Below, in pieces: positions 35,844 to 44,041 of a stretch of DNA of 64,000 nt. The notes beneath the pieces were generated by a model. The model was not told where the DNA came from. It was given only the letters and a program-made list of their open reading frames with translations, and searched no databases. The DNA is from CAYWMY01 sp046352935 (GTDB taxonomy: Bacteria; Pseudomonadota; Gammaproteobacteria; Steroidobacterales; Steroidobacteraceae). Each line of letters begins with the position of its first letter. Position 1 is the stretch's first letter. Location of the stretch: assembly GCA_046352935.1 (NCBI GenBank), contig JAXMGR010000006.1, forward strand, positions 62,001 through 126,000, written 5' to 3'. Made by a program: the position numbers and the translations under genes.

Positions 35844-35916
35844 TTGAATGCTATTCAGTGAAAAACCGCAGGGACTACAGGGCTACTACGTAGCCGCGTA
35901 TCGGCACACTGCAGTG
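35844..35916. promoter_or_regulatory. Palindromes in the napD control region
   Basis: Three inverted repeats stand close together in the 223-base gap: TGAAT-GCT-ATTCA at 35845-35857, GGCTAC-TAC-GTAGCC at 35881-35895 and CACTGCAGTG at 35907-35916. The first resembles an FNR-type site with wrong spacing. They lie 70-140 bases before napD and 80-155 before the SnoaL-like gene, so either or both could be controlled. Binding proteins unknown. Confidence 0.4.
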
Positions 35917-35998
35917 CAGATGGCACGGCAGTCGCGGTGAGCCGCATGGGGCTCAGTGCTGCCGCGGCCGGAATTCACCTCAACGGGGGGCGCAAGGG

Positions 35999-36559
35999 AT
36001 GGACATCCAGACGGTTCTCGATCGGGCAGAGATCAACGACCTGCTGTGCAAGTACTCGCGCGGCCTCGACCGCGTCGACGAGGCCACGCTGCGGTCGATC
36101 TACTGGGACGATGCGATCGAGGACCGGGGGCCCGGCCTCTACATCGGCAATGCGCAGAAGTGGGTGGACTGGACCCTGGGCGTACTGCCGGTCTTCGCCG
36201 TGACGCAGCACGGCCTCATGAACATCCTGATCGAGGTCGAAGGCAACGTGGCCTGGGGCGAGACCTACTTCCAGGCCTATCACCGCTTCGGCCGGAACCA
36301 GCAGCAGCAGGCCGCCGCCGCGTTGCTGCCCGCGGACAGGACCGACATCGTCTGGCCCGAGGGCGACACGGAAATGATCCTGGCGGGACGCTACCTCGAC
36401 CGCTTCGAGAAGCGCGGCGGGGTATGGAAGATCGCATACCGCAGGATGGTCAACGACTGGTGCCGCACGCAGCCGGTCGCCGAGGACTGGTTCCGGGACA
36501 ATCCGACCGCCTATCGCAGCCGGAAGACACTGGAGGACGCGCGCGCGCCGACCCGCTGA
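35999..36559 (+). CDS. SnoaL-like (NTF2 fold) protein
   Basis: 186 residues with the cone-shaped NTF2/SnoaL-4 pattern: an N-terminal helix IQTVLDRAEINDLLCKYSRGLD, a strand ending VEGNVAWGETYF, and ILAGRYLDRFEKRGGVWKIAYRRMVNDW. Members act as small isomerases, dehydratases or unknown-ligand binders; nothing here fixes the substrate. The stretch QQQQAAAALL is an insertion. It is divergent from the nap operon and its own ATG follows CAAGGGATGG. Confidence 0.8.
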   Translation: MDIQTVLDRAEINDLLCKYSRGLDRVDEATLRSIYWDDAIEDRGPGLYIGNAQKWVDWTLGVLPVFAVTQHGLMNILIEVEGNVAWGETYFQAYHRFGRNQQQQAAAALLPADRTDIVWPEGDTEMILAGRYLDRFEKRGGVWKIAYRRMVNDWCRTQPVAEDWFRDNPTAYRSRKTLEDARAPTR

Positions 36560-36584
36560 GCGATCGATGCGGTCCGCGCGGCGG

Positions 36585-36956
36585 TCAGACGTCGGGCGTT
36601 TCGTGGTAACGCTCGCCGAGCCAGCGTACGAAGTGGTTGTGGCCGTCGACGAGCGCGGCCTTCGGGTGCAGCGGCCGCTCGGTGAGCTCGAAGCCCATGA
36701 TGATGATCTGCTCGCCGGCTTTGATCAGGTGGGCGGCCGCGCCGTTCATGCAGATGCAGCCCGACCCGCGCGGTCCGACGATCACGTAGGTCTCCAACCG
36801 CGCGCCGGAGGTGTTGGAAACGACCAGCACTTTCTCGCCCGGCCACAATCCGACCTTGTCCAGCAGCTCTTCATCGATCGTGATCGACCCCACATAGGCG
36901 AGATTCGCCTCGGTGACCGTGGCATTGTGGATCTTCGAGCGCATCACCCAGCGCAT
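36585..36956 (-). CDS. panD: Aspartate 1-decarboxylase
   Basis: Makes beta-alanine for pantothenate and CoA. Self-cleavage at G23-S24 (AYVGSITID) would create the pyruvoyl group. ETYVIVGPRGSG and MNGAAAHLIKAGEQIII are family signatures. 123 residues (E. coli 126). It is divergent from nnrS and convergent with the SnoaL-like gene (25-base gap). Confidence 0.95.
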   Translation of the reverse strand: MRWVMRSKIHNATVTEANLAYVGSITIDEELLDKVGLWPGEKVLVVSNTSGARLETYVIVGPRGSGCICMNGAAAHLIKAGEQIIIMGFELTERPLHPKAALVDGHNHFVRWLGERYHETPDV

Positions 36957-37078
36957 GTCCGGCGTTCTCCATAGGAACCGCCGCGGGTCCGGGCGGGCGG
37001 CCGGGCATTGTTCTCGATCGCCCCTCCCACGGCAAGCATGAATCGATCACCGCGTGCCCGCGCGGTATCCTGTTGATA

Positions 37079-38263
37079 ATGAAAGCGATCCTGCGGACTC
37101 CGCTGTTCAGCCACGGCTTCCGGCCGTTCTTCCTGGCCGCCGGCGTCTTCGCGCTGCTGGCGGTCCCGGCCTGGCTGTGGATGTACGACGCCGGGATGTC
37201 GCCGCTCGCTCCGCTGCCCGGCCGACTCTGGCACGGCCACGAGATGGTCTTCGGCTTCATCATCGCCGCGGTCACCGGGTTCCTGCTCACGGCCGTGCCG
37301 TCCTGGACCGGGCGGCGCGGTTTCGCCGGGGCACCGCTCCTGCTGCTCACGGCGACGTGGCTCGCCGGCCGTGCGGCGATCGCGGGTTCAGCCTTTCTGC
37401 CACTGCCCCTGGTGGCGCTCGTCGAACTGGCGTTCCTGCCGGGCCTGCTCGCGCTCATCGCTCCGCCGATCCTGCGCGAGCGCAATCGCAACATTCCCAT
37501 GCTGTTCATCGTCGGCGCGCTCTGGCTCGCCGATGCGGCCTGGCTGCTCGCGGTGGCGCGCGCCGACGTCGCGCTCGGAGGCGCCGCGCTCGCCGCCGCC
37601 GTGGACGTCGTCCTCCTGCTGCTCACGATCGTCGGCGGACGCGTCGTGCCGGCATTCACCGGCAATGCGCTGCGTCGCGCGGACCGCAGCTTCACGATCC
37701 ACACCCATGCCCCGATCGAACGGCTGCTGCCGGCCACGATGGCACTGAACGTGGTCGCCGACCTGTGGCAACCCGGGTTCCCGGTCCCGGCCGGCGTGCT
37801 GGCGCTCGTGCTCACGGTGCTGCACGGCTGGCGCCTGTCGGGATGGCGCAGCCTGCGCGCACGCGGTGAACCGATCCTGTGGGTGCTGCACCTCGGGTAC
37901 GCCTGGCTGCCCGCGGGCTTCGCGCTCAAGGCCGCCTGGCTGCTGACCGGTACGGCGTGGTCCGCCTTCTGGCTGCATGCGTTCGGCATCGGAGTCGCGG
38001 CGACGATGATCCTCGCGGTGATGACACGCGCGTCGCTCGGCCACACGGGCCGGCCACTGGCGGTCGGACGCCTCGTCGCGGCCGCCTACGTGCTGCTGTG
38101 CGCGGCCGCGCTGATCCGGGTGCTCGGGCCCGCGGTCCGGCCCCACGACTACTTCCACGTGCTGCTCGCGGCCGGCCTGTGCTGGACCTTCGCGTTCGCG
38201 ATCTTCCTGGTCGTCTACGCGCCGATCCTGCTGCGGCCGCGCGCCGACGGCAGGCGCGGCTGA
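37079..38263 (+). CDS. nnrS: NnrS family haem-copper membrane protein
   Basis: A polytopic inner-membrane protein with about 12 helices, 394 residues from ATG 37079 (TTG at 37073 would add two). Conserved histidine motifs FSHGFRPFFL, RLWHGHEMVFGF, and the pair in HTHAPIE are typical. NnrS eases NO stress in denitrifiers, fitting its place beside nir and nap. It probably starts an operon with the MFS gene 43 bases on. Confidence 0.9.
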   Translation: MKAILRTPLFSHGFRPFFLAAGVFALLAVPAWLWMYDAGMSPLAPLPGRLWHGHEMVFGFIIAAVTGFLLTAVPSWTGRRGFAGAPLLLLTATWLAGRAAIAGSAFLPLPLVALVELAFLPGLLALIAPPILRERNRNIPMLFIVGALWLADAAWLLAVARADVALGGAALAAAVDVVLLLLTIVGGRVVPAFTGNALRRADRSFTIHTHAPIERLLPATMALNVVADLWQPGFPVPAGVLALVLTVLHGWRLSGWRSLRARGEPILWVLHLGYAWLPAGFALKAAWLLTGTAWSAFWLHAFGIGVAATMILAVMTRASLGHTGRPLAVGRLVAAAYVLLCAAALIRVLGPAVRPHDYFHVLLAAGLCWTFAFAIFLVVYAPILLRPRADGRRG

Positions 38264-38306
38264 GGCGCCGACCGGACACGCACCTCCCCGACGCATCGAA
38301 CCTCGA

Positions 38307-39512
38307 ATGCAGATGCTCGCTCAGCTCCGCTGCCTGCCCCGCACCGTCTGGCTGATCGGCGTGATCAGCCTCCTCAACGACGGCGCCAGCGAGATGATCT
38401 ATCCGCTGGTGCCGCTGTACCTGTCGTCCGTGCTGATGGCCGGACCGAGGGCGCTCGGTCTGATCGAGGGCATCGCGGAGGCGACCGCCAGCCTGTTGAA
38501 GCTGGTCTCGGGCCTGATCTACGACCGCACTCGACGCGCGAAGCCCTGGATCGTGTTCGGGTACTCGCTCGCGGGTTTCGGGCGACCACTGGTCGCCTGC
38601 GTCACCCACTGGCCCTGGCTGCTCGCGATCCGGTTCGCCGACCGCGTCGGCAAGGGCCTGCGCACCTCGCCGCGCGATGCTCTGCTGGCGGCCAGCGTGG
38701 GATTCGAGCACCGGGGACTCGCCTTCGGGCTGCACCGTGCGATGGACAACGCGGGTGCCGTGCTCGGCCCCCTGGCTGCCGCAGGGCTGCTCGCTTCCGG
38801 GGCCACGCTGCGGCAGGTATTCCTGTGGAGCGCCGTTCCCGCATCGGCCTGCCTGCTGCTCGCGGCTGTGCTGCGCGAGCCGCCGGCGGGCAACACAGCC
38901 CATGTTCCGCGCTTCGACTGGCACTGGCACCGCCTGCCAGTGGCGCTCCGGCGCTATCTGCCGATCGTGGCGCTGTTCGCACTCGGGAACTCGTCGAACA
39001 TGTTCCTGCTCCTGCGCGCGCAGGAACTCGGGTTCGCCCAGGCACAGGTGCCTCTGCTGTGGGCCGGGGTCGCCGCGGTGGCAGCCGTGTTCTCGACACC
39101 GCTGTCGGCCTGGTCCGATCGCATCGGACGCATGCGCGTGCTGACGGCCGGCTTCGCCGCATACGGCCTGTTCTATGCACTGTTCGGCATGCTCGACGCC
39201 CGCAGCAGCGGGACGCCGTACGCACTGTTCGGGCTGTTCGCGTTCTACGGGCTGTTCATGGCCGCAACAGAGGGTGTCGAGAAGGCGCTGGTCGCCGACC
39301 TGGTGCCGGAACCACAGCGCGGTGCCGGCTTCGGCTGGTTCAACCTGACGGCGGGCGCCATGCTGCTGCCGGCCTCCATGCTGTTCGGCTGGCTCTACGA
39401 GTCTTGCTCGCCGCAGGCAGCCTTCATGTTCTCCGCCGGCTGCTCGGTCCTGTCAGCGGTGCTGCTGCGCGTAACGGTCGCGCCAACCGCTCGAACTAGC
39501 CGTAGTGAGTGA
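38307..39512 (+). CDS. MFS transporter
   Basis: 401 residues with about 12 predicted helices. The conserved region between helices 2 and 3 is GLIYDRTRRAKPWI, with RTSPRDALL and RAMDNAGAVLGPL following, as in a bacterial MFS group of unknown substrate. GAASE-like N-terminal segment LLNDGASEMIYPLVPLYL resembles these. It overlaps the convergent plsB end by 17 bases. Substrate cannot be inferred. Confidence 0.85.
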   Translation: MQMLAQLRCLPRTVWLIGVISLLNDGASEMIYPLVPLYLSSVLMAGPRALGLIEGIAEATASLLKLVSGLIYDRTRRAKPWIVFGYSLAGFGRPLVACVTHWPWLLAIRFADRVGKGLRTSPRDALLAASVGFEHRGLAFGLHRAMDNAGAVLGPLAAAGLLASGATLRQVFLWSAVPASACLLLAAVLREPPAGNTAHVPRFDWHWHRLPVALRRYLPIVALFALGNSSNMFLLLRAQELGFAQAQVPLLWAGVAAVAAVFSTPLSAWSDRIGRMRVLTAGFAAYGLFYALFGMLDARSSGTPYALFGLFAFYGLFMAATEGVEKALVADLVPEPQRGAGFGWFNLTAGAMLLPASMLFGWLYESCSPQAAFMFSAGCSVLSAVLLRVTVAPTARTSRSE

Positions 39513-41958
39513 CCTGCAGGATGCTGTGCCGGATCTGCTCGGACAGCACGACCCGCGCGTCGACCGCGACTTCCTCGAGCGCCTCGTCGAACTCCAGCCT
39601 GCCGTCCGTCCCGCTGCGCACGACATCGCGCGCACGCAGCAGGTCGATGAACGCGCGGAACATGGGCTTGTCGAAGAACTCGGGGGAGTTGAGTCCGTAG
39701 AGCAGCGCCATGCGGCTCGCCGTGTTGACGCACTGGGTCTCGAGCTGTTCCTGCGTCAGCACACCGCGGCCCGCCTTGAGCAGCAGCGCGATCGCGAGGT
39801 AATAACGCTCCACCATCTGGATCGTGCCCTGCGCGAGCACCGAGAGCTGGACGGCTGCGGCACTGCCGGTCGGCGGACGGCGCCAGAGGTCCCCCGGAGC
39901 CCGCTCCAGCACACCGATGCCCGCGAACACCTCCAGCGTGCGCGCCACGACCGGCTCCAGTTCGTCCTCGCTCCAGCGCAGGAAGAGCTCCTGGCGCGCA
40001 TAAGGGTAGATGCGCCAGGCGAGCCGCTGCAGGTCGGCACCGCGCATTTCGGCGTTGTTGAGGAATGCGCAGGCCAGCAGCGAAGGCAGCGCGAACACGT
40101 GGATGACGTTGTTGCGGTAGTACGCCGCGAGGATCGCGTTCTCCTCGTTCATGCGAATGACGTCGCCGAGCGGATGCTGGCGCCGTTCGAGAATTCCCAT
40201 GCGTTCGCCATAGGCCACCATGTCGCCCCCCGCGAGCGACGGCGGCTCGATGCCCGGAGCATAGGGCAGGCGACGCAGCAGCTCTGAATAGAGGTCCAGC
40301 TGTCGCACGAGGTCGGCCTCGCTCATCGCCTGCCTCGGCATGGCGAGCAGCGTGAGTGCCAGCAGGTTGACCGGCGTCACGACCGCGGCGGCGTTGATCC
40401 GCGTCATGATCTCTCCGGCGACGCGATCCACGGCCTGGCCGAACCACGCGGGCCGCGCGTCCTCGGTGAGCGGCTCGGCGCGCCAGTCCGGGCAGCTGCG
40501 GTCGAGGACGTCACCGAGCGGCAGCGGCTCGCCGAAGCAGACGTGCACCTGGCCGTACTTCTGCCGCAGCACGCGCGTCGCGCGCAGCAGACCGAGCATG
40601 CTCTCCTGTTCCTTGGGCATCCCCGAGAGCTCGCCGACGTAGGTCTTCGCCTCGACGATGCGCTCGTAGCCGAAATAGACGGGCACGTACACCACGGGCC
40701 GGCGCGGATCGCGCAGGTAGCTGCGGACCGTCATCGCGAGCATGCCCGTCTTGGGCGCGAGCAGCCTGCCCGTACGGCTGCGCCCGCCCTCGATGAAGAA
40801 CTCCATGGGGTGCCCGCGGTTCATCATCACGTCGACGTATTTCGTGAACACGACGGGGTACAGGCTGGAACCGCGGAAGCTGCGCCTGAGGAAGAACGCA
40901 CCGCCCATACGCAGGATGCCGCCGACGACCGGCAGATTGAGGTTGATGCCCGCGGCGATGTGCGGCACGACGTACTTGCGCTGGTAGATCGTGTACGAGA
41001 GCAGCAGGTAGTCCATGTGGCTGCGGTGACACGGCACGTAGACCAGTTCGCAGCCGGGCGGCAGGGCATCGAGGCGCTCGGCGTGACGCATGTCCACGCC
41101 GTCGTACAGCCGGTTCCACACCCGCCGCAGCACGACGTTAATGAAGCGCACGAACTCCGGCGAATAGTCCGCGGCGATTTCGAGCGCCAGTGCACGCGCG
41201 ACGCGCACCGCCTCGCGGCGCGCCAGGCTCTTCTCGCGCATCAGCCCGCGCACGGCAGAGCGCACGGCACGCGTGCGCAGCACCTGCGCGACGATCGCGG
41301 CACGCGGCGCGAGTTCCGGCCCGATCGTCTCGACGCGCATGTGGCGGAAATCGACGCGCAGATCCTTCAGCAGGCGACGTGCCACTCGCGCCGGATCCTG
41401 GCCCTCGGCGGCGAGGGCACGCAGCGAACGCGGCTCGCCGAAGCGGATCACCGTCGCACGACCGCGGAACAGGACGGACAGCAGCCGTCGGAACGGGCCG
41501 ACAAGCGCCCAGTCCTCCGACAGCACGGCGTCCCAGACCGAATGCACGCGATGCGGGGAGCGGCCCCAGTAGACGCCGACCGGGACGACATCGATGTCGA
41601 GTTCCGGGCTCGCGGTGACCGCGGTGATGGCCCGCCCCAGGTTCGGCGGCAGGCGCCGGTCGGGACGCCGGCGCAGTACGCCGCGGCTCCGCTCCAGCGC
41701 GACCATCGACTGTGGAAGCGACAGGTCACCGCCACGCAGCCGCTTCAGCGGGTGACGCAACCCGGCGCGCCGGCACGCGATCGTGATCGCGATCGTGTCG
41801 GAGAGGCTGCGCTCCTCCTGGACGTACAGCGTCATGCGCGAGCGCCCGCCGAGCCGCGCGCGCACGTCGTCGGGTGCGACGGCCGGGCGGATCAGCAACC
41901 TGAGCGGCCCCGACAGCAGGGACGTGATGCTGCGACGCAGGCCTGGAACGACGATCAC
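39496..41958 (-). CDS. plsB: Glycerol-3-phosphate acyltransferase
   Basis: Acylates glycerol-3-phosphate at sn-1, first step of phospholipid synthesis at the inner membrane. 820 residues (E. coli 807). Acyltransferase motifs: VPCHRSHMDYLLLSY (HX4D), RMGGAFFLRRSF, FIEGGRSRTGR and VYVPVYFGYE. The GTG at 41958 overlaps the upstream methyltransferase stop (GTGA), which sets the start; a longer frame is a shadow. The N-terminal IVVPGLRRSITSLLSGPLRL is the membrane-associated region. Confidence 0.95.
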   Translation of the reverse strand: MIVVPGLRRSITSLLSGPLRLLIRPAVAPDDVRARLGGRSRMTLYVQEERSLSDTIAITIACRRAGLRHPLKRLRGGDLSLPQSMVALERSRGVLRRRPDRRLPPNLGRAITAVTASPELDIDVVPVGVYWGRSPHRVHSVWDAVLSEDWALVGPFRRLLSVLFRGRATVIRFGEPRSLRALAAEGQDPARVARRLLKDLRVDFRHMRVETIGPELAPRAAIVAQVLRTRAVRSAVRGLMREKSLARREAVRVARALALEIAADYSPEFVRFINVVLRRVWNRLYDGVDMRHAERLDALPPGCELVYVPCHRSHMDYLLLSYTIYQRKYVVPHIAAGINLNLPVVGGILRMGGAFFLRRSFRGSSLYPVVFTKYVDVMMNRGHPMEFFIEGGRSRTGRLLAPKTGMLAMTVRSYLRDPRRPVVYVPVYFGYERIVEAKTYVGELSGMPKEQESMLGLLRATRVLRQKYGQVHVCFGEPLPLGDVLDRSCPDWRAEPLTEDARPAWFGQAVDRVAGEIMTRINAAAVVTPVNLLALTLLAMPRQAMSEADLVRQLDLYSELLRRLPYAPGIEPPSLAGGDMVAYGERMGILERRQHPLGDVIRMNEENAILAAYYRNNVIHVFALPSLLACAFLNNAEMRGADLQRLAWRIYPYARQELFLRWSEDELEPVVARTLEVFAGIGVLERAPGDLWRRPPTGSAAAVQLSVLAQGTIQMVERYYLAIALLLKAGRGVLTQEQLETQCVNTASRMALLYGLNSPEFFDKPMFRAFIDLLRARDVVRSGTDGRLEFDEALEEVAVDARVVLSEQIRHSILQVTHYG

Positions 41959-42620
41959 GGCAGCCGTCCGACCGCCAGCCAGTGGCGGTCCGACACACTG
42001 CGGACCTCGATGCCCGCGAGTCCCGCCGCCGCGAGCTGCAGACGCACCTCTTCCGGGGTGTACGCCGCGAGCAACGAGTTGTGGAAGTCCTCGCGCAGCA
42101 CCGCAGGTTCGCCGGCGGCATGGGTCGCGACGATGCGCGCGGCATCCTCCACCGACGGCGGGCGCGCGAGATCCATCACCACGACCGTGGCGCCACGGCG
42201 CCCCGCGCGCGCGACCACGCTCCACAGCAGCGCCGGATCGGGAAGATGATGCAGCAGGCTGTTCGAGACAACGGCATCGACGCCGGCGATGTCCTGCGGC
42301 AGCGCTCCCAGCATGGCGTGCACGAACCCGACGCGCGGCGCCAGACGCGGGTGCGCGGCGAGCGCCTCGTGCGCCAGCGCCAGCATGGCGCCGGCGCCGT
42401 CGACGCCGATCACGCGCGCATCGGGGAAGCGCGCGGCGAGACGCAGGGTGATGTCGCCCGGCCCGCACCCGAGGTCGAGAATCGTGGAACGACGGAGCTC
42501 CGGGAGCGCTGCGGACACGTGATCGACGAACGCCGTGTTGGGCTCATTGAAGTCGGCTCGCGCGTAGGCGAGCGCCTGTGCGGCATCGTCCATGAGTTCG
42601 GGCTCGGGCGTGCGCTGCAT
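41955..42620 (-). CDS. Class I SAM-dependent methyltransferase
   Basis: 221 residues with motif I LDLGCGPGDITLRLA, an acidic post-I loop VIGVDGAG and VVSNSLLHHLPD. Substrate unknown. ATG at 42620 chosen; GTG three bases upstream is possible. The stop overlaps the plsB start, so the two are co-translated; it may modify a lipid, but that is only context. Confidence 0.85.
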   Translation of the reverse strand: MQRTPEPELMDDAAQALAYARADFNEPNTAFVDHVSAALPELRRSTILDLGCGPGDITLRLAARFPDARVIGVDGAGAMLALAHEALAAHPRLAPRVGFVHAMLGALPQDIAGVDAVVSNSLLHHLPDPALLWSVVARAGRRGATVVVMDLARPPSVEDAARIVATHAAGEPAVLREDFHNSLLAAYTPEEVRLQLAAAGLAGIEVRSVSDRHWLAVGRLP

Positions 42621-42626
42621 CACCGC

Positions 42627-42887
42627 TCACTCATCGCCGCCCGACGACGGCCGGGGCGCGTCCTCCGAAGCCTCGATCTGCTCTTCGAGCGCGCGCTCGT
42701 GGCCCTCACGCGTGGCGTCGAGCCGCCGCTGGACCCGGCCGGGCGCCCGTGTCATCGGATCGAGAACCGTCGACTCCGGAACCTCTCCGGCCGAACCGCC
42801 TTCATCCTGCGACCTGCCGCCGCAGGCCTGCAGCAGCAGCGCCGCGGCAAGCGCGGTGATGCCACGCACGATGTATCGCGTTGTCAT
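42627..42887 (-). CDS. Small lipoprotein
   Basis: 86 residues. The signal peptide ends in the lipobox LLLQACGG, so it should be lipid-anchored. The mature part is charged, with a likely helix RRLDATREGHERALEEQIEASED, and no known domain. GGGAGCAGG precedes the ATG. Lies between a hydrolase gene and the methyltransferase, all on the minus strand. Confidence 0.72.
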   Translation of the reverse strand: MTTRYIVRGITALAAALLLQACGGRSQDEGGSAGEVPESTVLDPMTRAPGRVQRRLDATREGHERALEEQIEASEDAPRPSSGGDE

Positions 42888-42951
42888 GGTGACCTGCTCC
42901 CCTGTCGGCCGGCGCACGATCGTCGCAACCGGCCATCTGCCCGACCGCACT

Positions 42952-43476
42952 TCACTGGTCCCGCATGCGGCTGATGTCCAGCGCCACGAGGAAATACTCG
43001 AACAGGTAGTTGATCTGCGCGACGTTGTCCTGCATGCGGTGGTCGGCATCGATGATGTGCAGTGCAGCGCGGTACTGGCGGGCGAAGCGGATGCTGTTGT
43101 CGACCGGCACCACGTCATCGCGCCAGCCGTGCACGATCGTGATCGGGCACGGTGCAGGCTTGGGCGTCTGCGGCTCGTAGCCAGGCATGTAGAAGGCGGG
43201 AGCCAGCAGGAACAGTCCCTGCGCGCGCAGCAGCACGGAGGCGCTGGTCGCGACGTGCCCACCCAGGCTCGACCCGACCAGCACCAGATCGCCCTGGAGG
43301 TCGCGGCAGAAGCTCAGGAGGCGGGTGACGCGATCCTGCGGCTCTTCCACGCCGCGGTAGTCGACCGATTCCGCCTGCCATCCTTCACTGCGCGCGACGT
43401 CCGCCATCGCGGAGATCTTGGTGCCCCACGGACCGCTCTCCTTGCCGTGCGAAAAGACGACGTAGCGTGCGGCCAT
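42952..43476 (-). CDS. Alpha/beta hydrolase, YqiA-like
   Basis: 174 residues, a small esterase fold. Opening FSHGKESGPWG, nucleophile elbow VGSSLGGHVA (GxSxG), acid in HGWRDDVVPVD and the catalytic His near IIDADHRMQD. Likely a cytosolic esterase of unknown substrate. A longer frame upstream was rejected. Confidence 0.85.
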   Translation of the reverse strand: MAARYVVFSHGKESGPWGTKISAMADVARSEGWQAESVDYRGVEEPQDRVTRLLSFCRDLQGDLVLVGSSLGGHVATSASVLLRAQGLFLLAPAFYMPGYEPQTPKPAPCPITIVHGWRDDVVPVDNSIRFARQYRAALHIIDADHRMQDNVAQINYLFEYFLVALDISRMRDQ

Positions 43477-43567
43477 CAGGGACTCCAGCGGTTCGAAGGA
43501 ACGAAGGGCGCCTGCACCCGGGCGTCGGCGCGGCCGGGATGTTAGCAGCGGCACCCGGGCAAAAGAA

Positions 43568-43942
43568 TCAGCGACCGCCGCGACGACCTCCCTGCAGCGG
43601 GGGCGGCCCCCACAAGGCCCGGTCCAGCGCCTCCCGCCCCGCGTCACGACCCGGGACGACCCGTCGACCGCGGATGCGGAGTCCCTCGGCCACGAGACGC
43701 CGGCGCTGCTCGCGATCGGCCGCGCTGCCCTCGGGCAGGCAGAGTCGCCCGCCCGCGCCCACCACCCGGTGCCAGGGCAGCCCGAGCTTCCCGGGAGCGA
43801 CCCGGAGCGCGTGGCCGACGAGGCGTGCGCGACCGGGCAACCCGGCCGCAGCCGCCACCGCGCCGTAACTCGCGACGCTGCCGCGCCCGATCGTGGCGAC
43901 GCTGGCCCAGATCTTCTCGAGCGACTGACGGTCCGCCGCCAT
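43568..43942 (-). CDS. Alkyltransferase-like protein (ATL)
   Basis: 124 residues, an MGMT-fold DNA repair protein with no catalytic Cys: the PCHRV motif of active enzymes reads LPWHRVV (W57). Y26 in SYGAVA and an Arg near 40 match the residues that flip the damaged base. ATLs bind O6-alkylguanine and hand it to nucleotide excision repair. The C-terminal RPPLQ-rich tail (WGPPPLQGG) is non-conserved. Confidence 0.9.
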   Translation of the reverse strand: MAADRQSLEKIWASVATIGRGSVASYGAVAAAAGLPGRARLVGHALRVAPGKLGLPWHRVVGAGGRLCLPEGSAADREQRRRLVAEGLRIRGRRVVPGRDAGREALDRALWGPPPLQGGRRGGR

Positions 43943-44041
43943 GGAAACCTCCCGGTTCCCGGTGTGCGCTCAAGATTCCAGCCGGCGCGCCGACGCGAAG
44001 GCGATGCCGGCGGGCAGAACCTGCACGCCGCGGGAAACTCC

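Noticed and set aside
32731..35847. Open frame of over 1000 codons antisense to napA
   Set aside because: No domains; napA on the minus strand has every catalytic motif. High third-position GC opens the reverse frame.
35844..35858. FNR-type site upstream of nap
   Set aside because: TTGA half-sites are one base too far apart and one half is imperfect; reported only as a palindrome.
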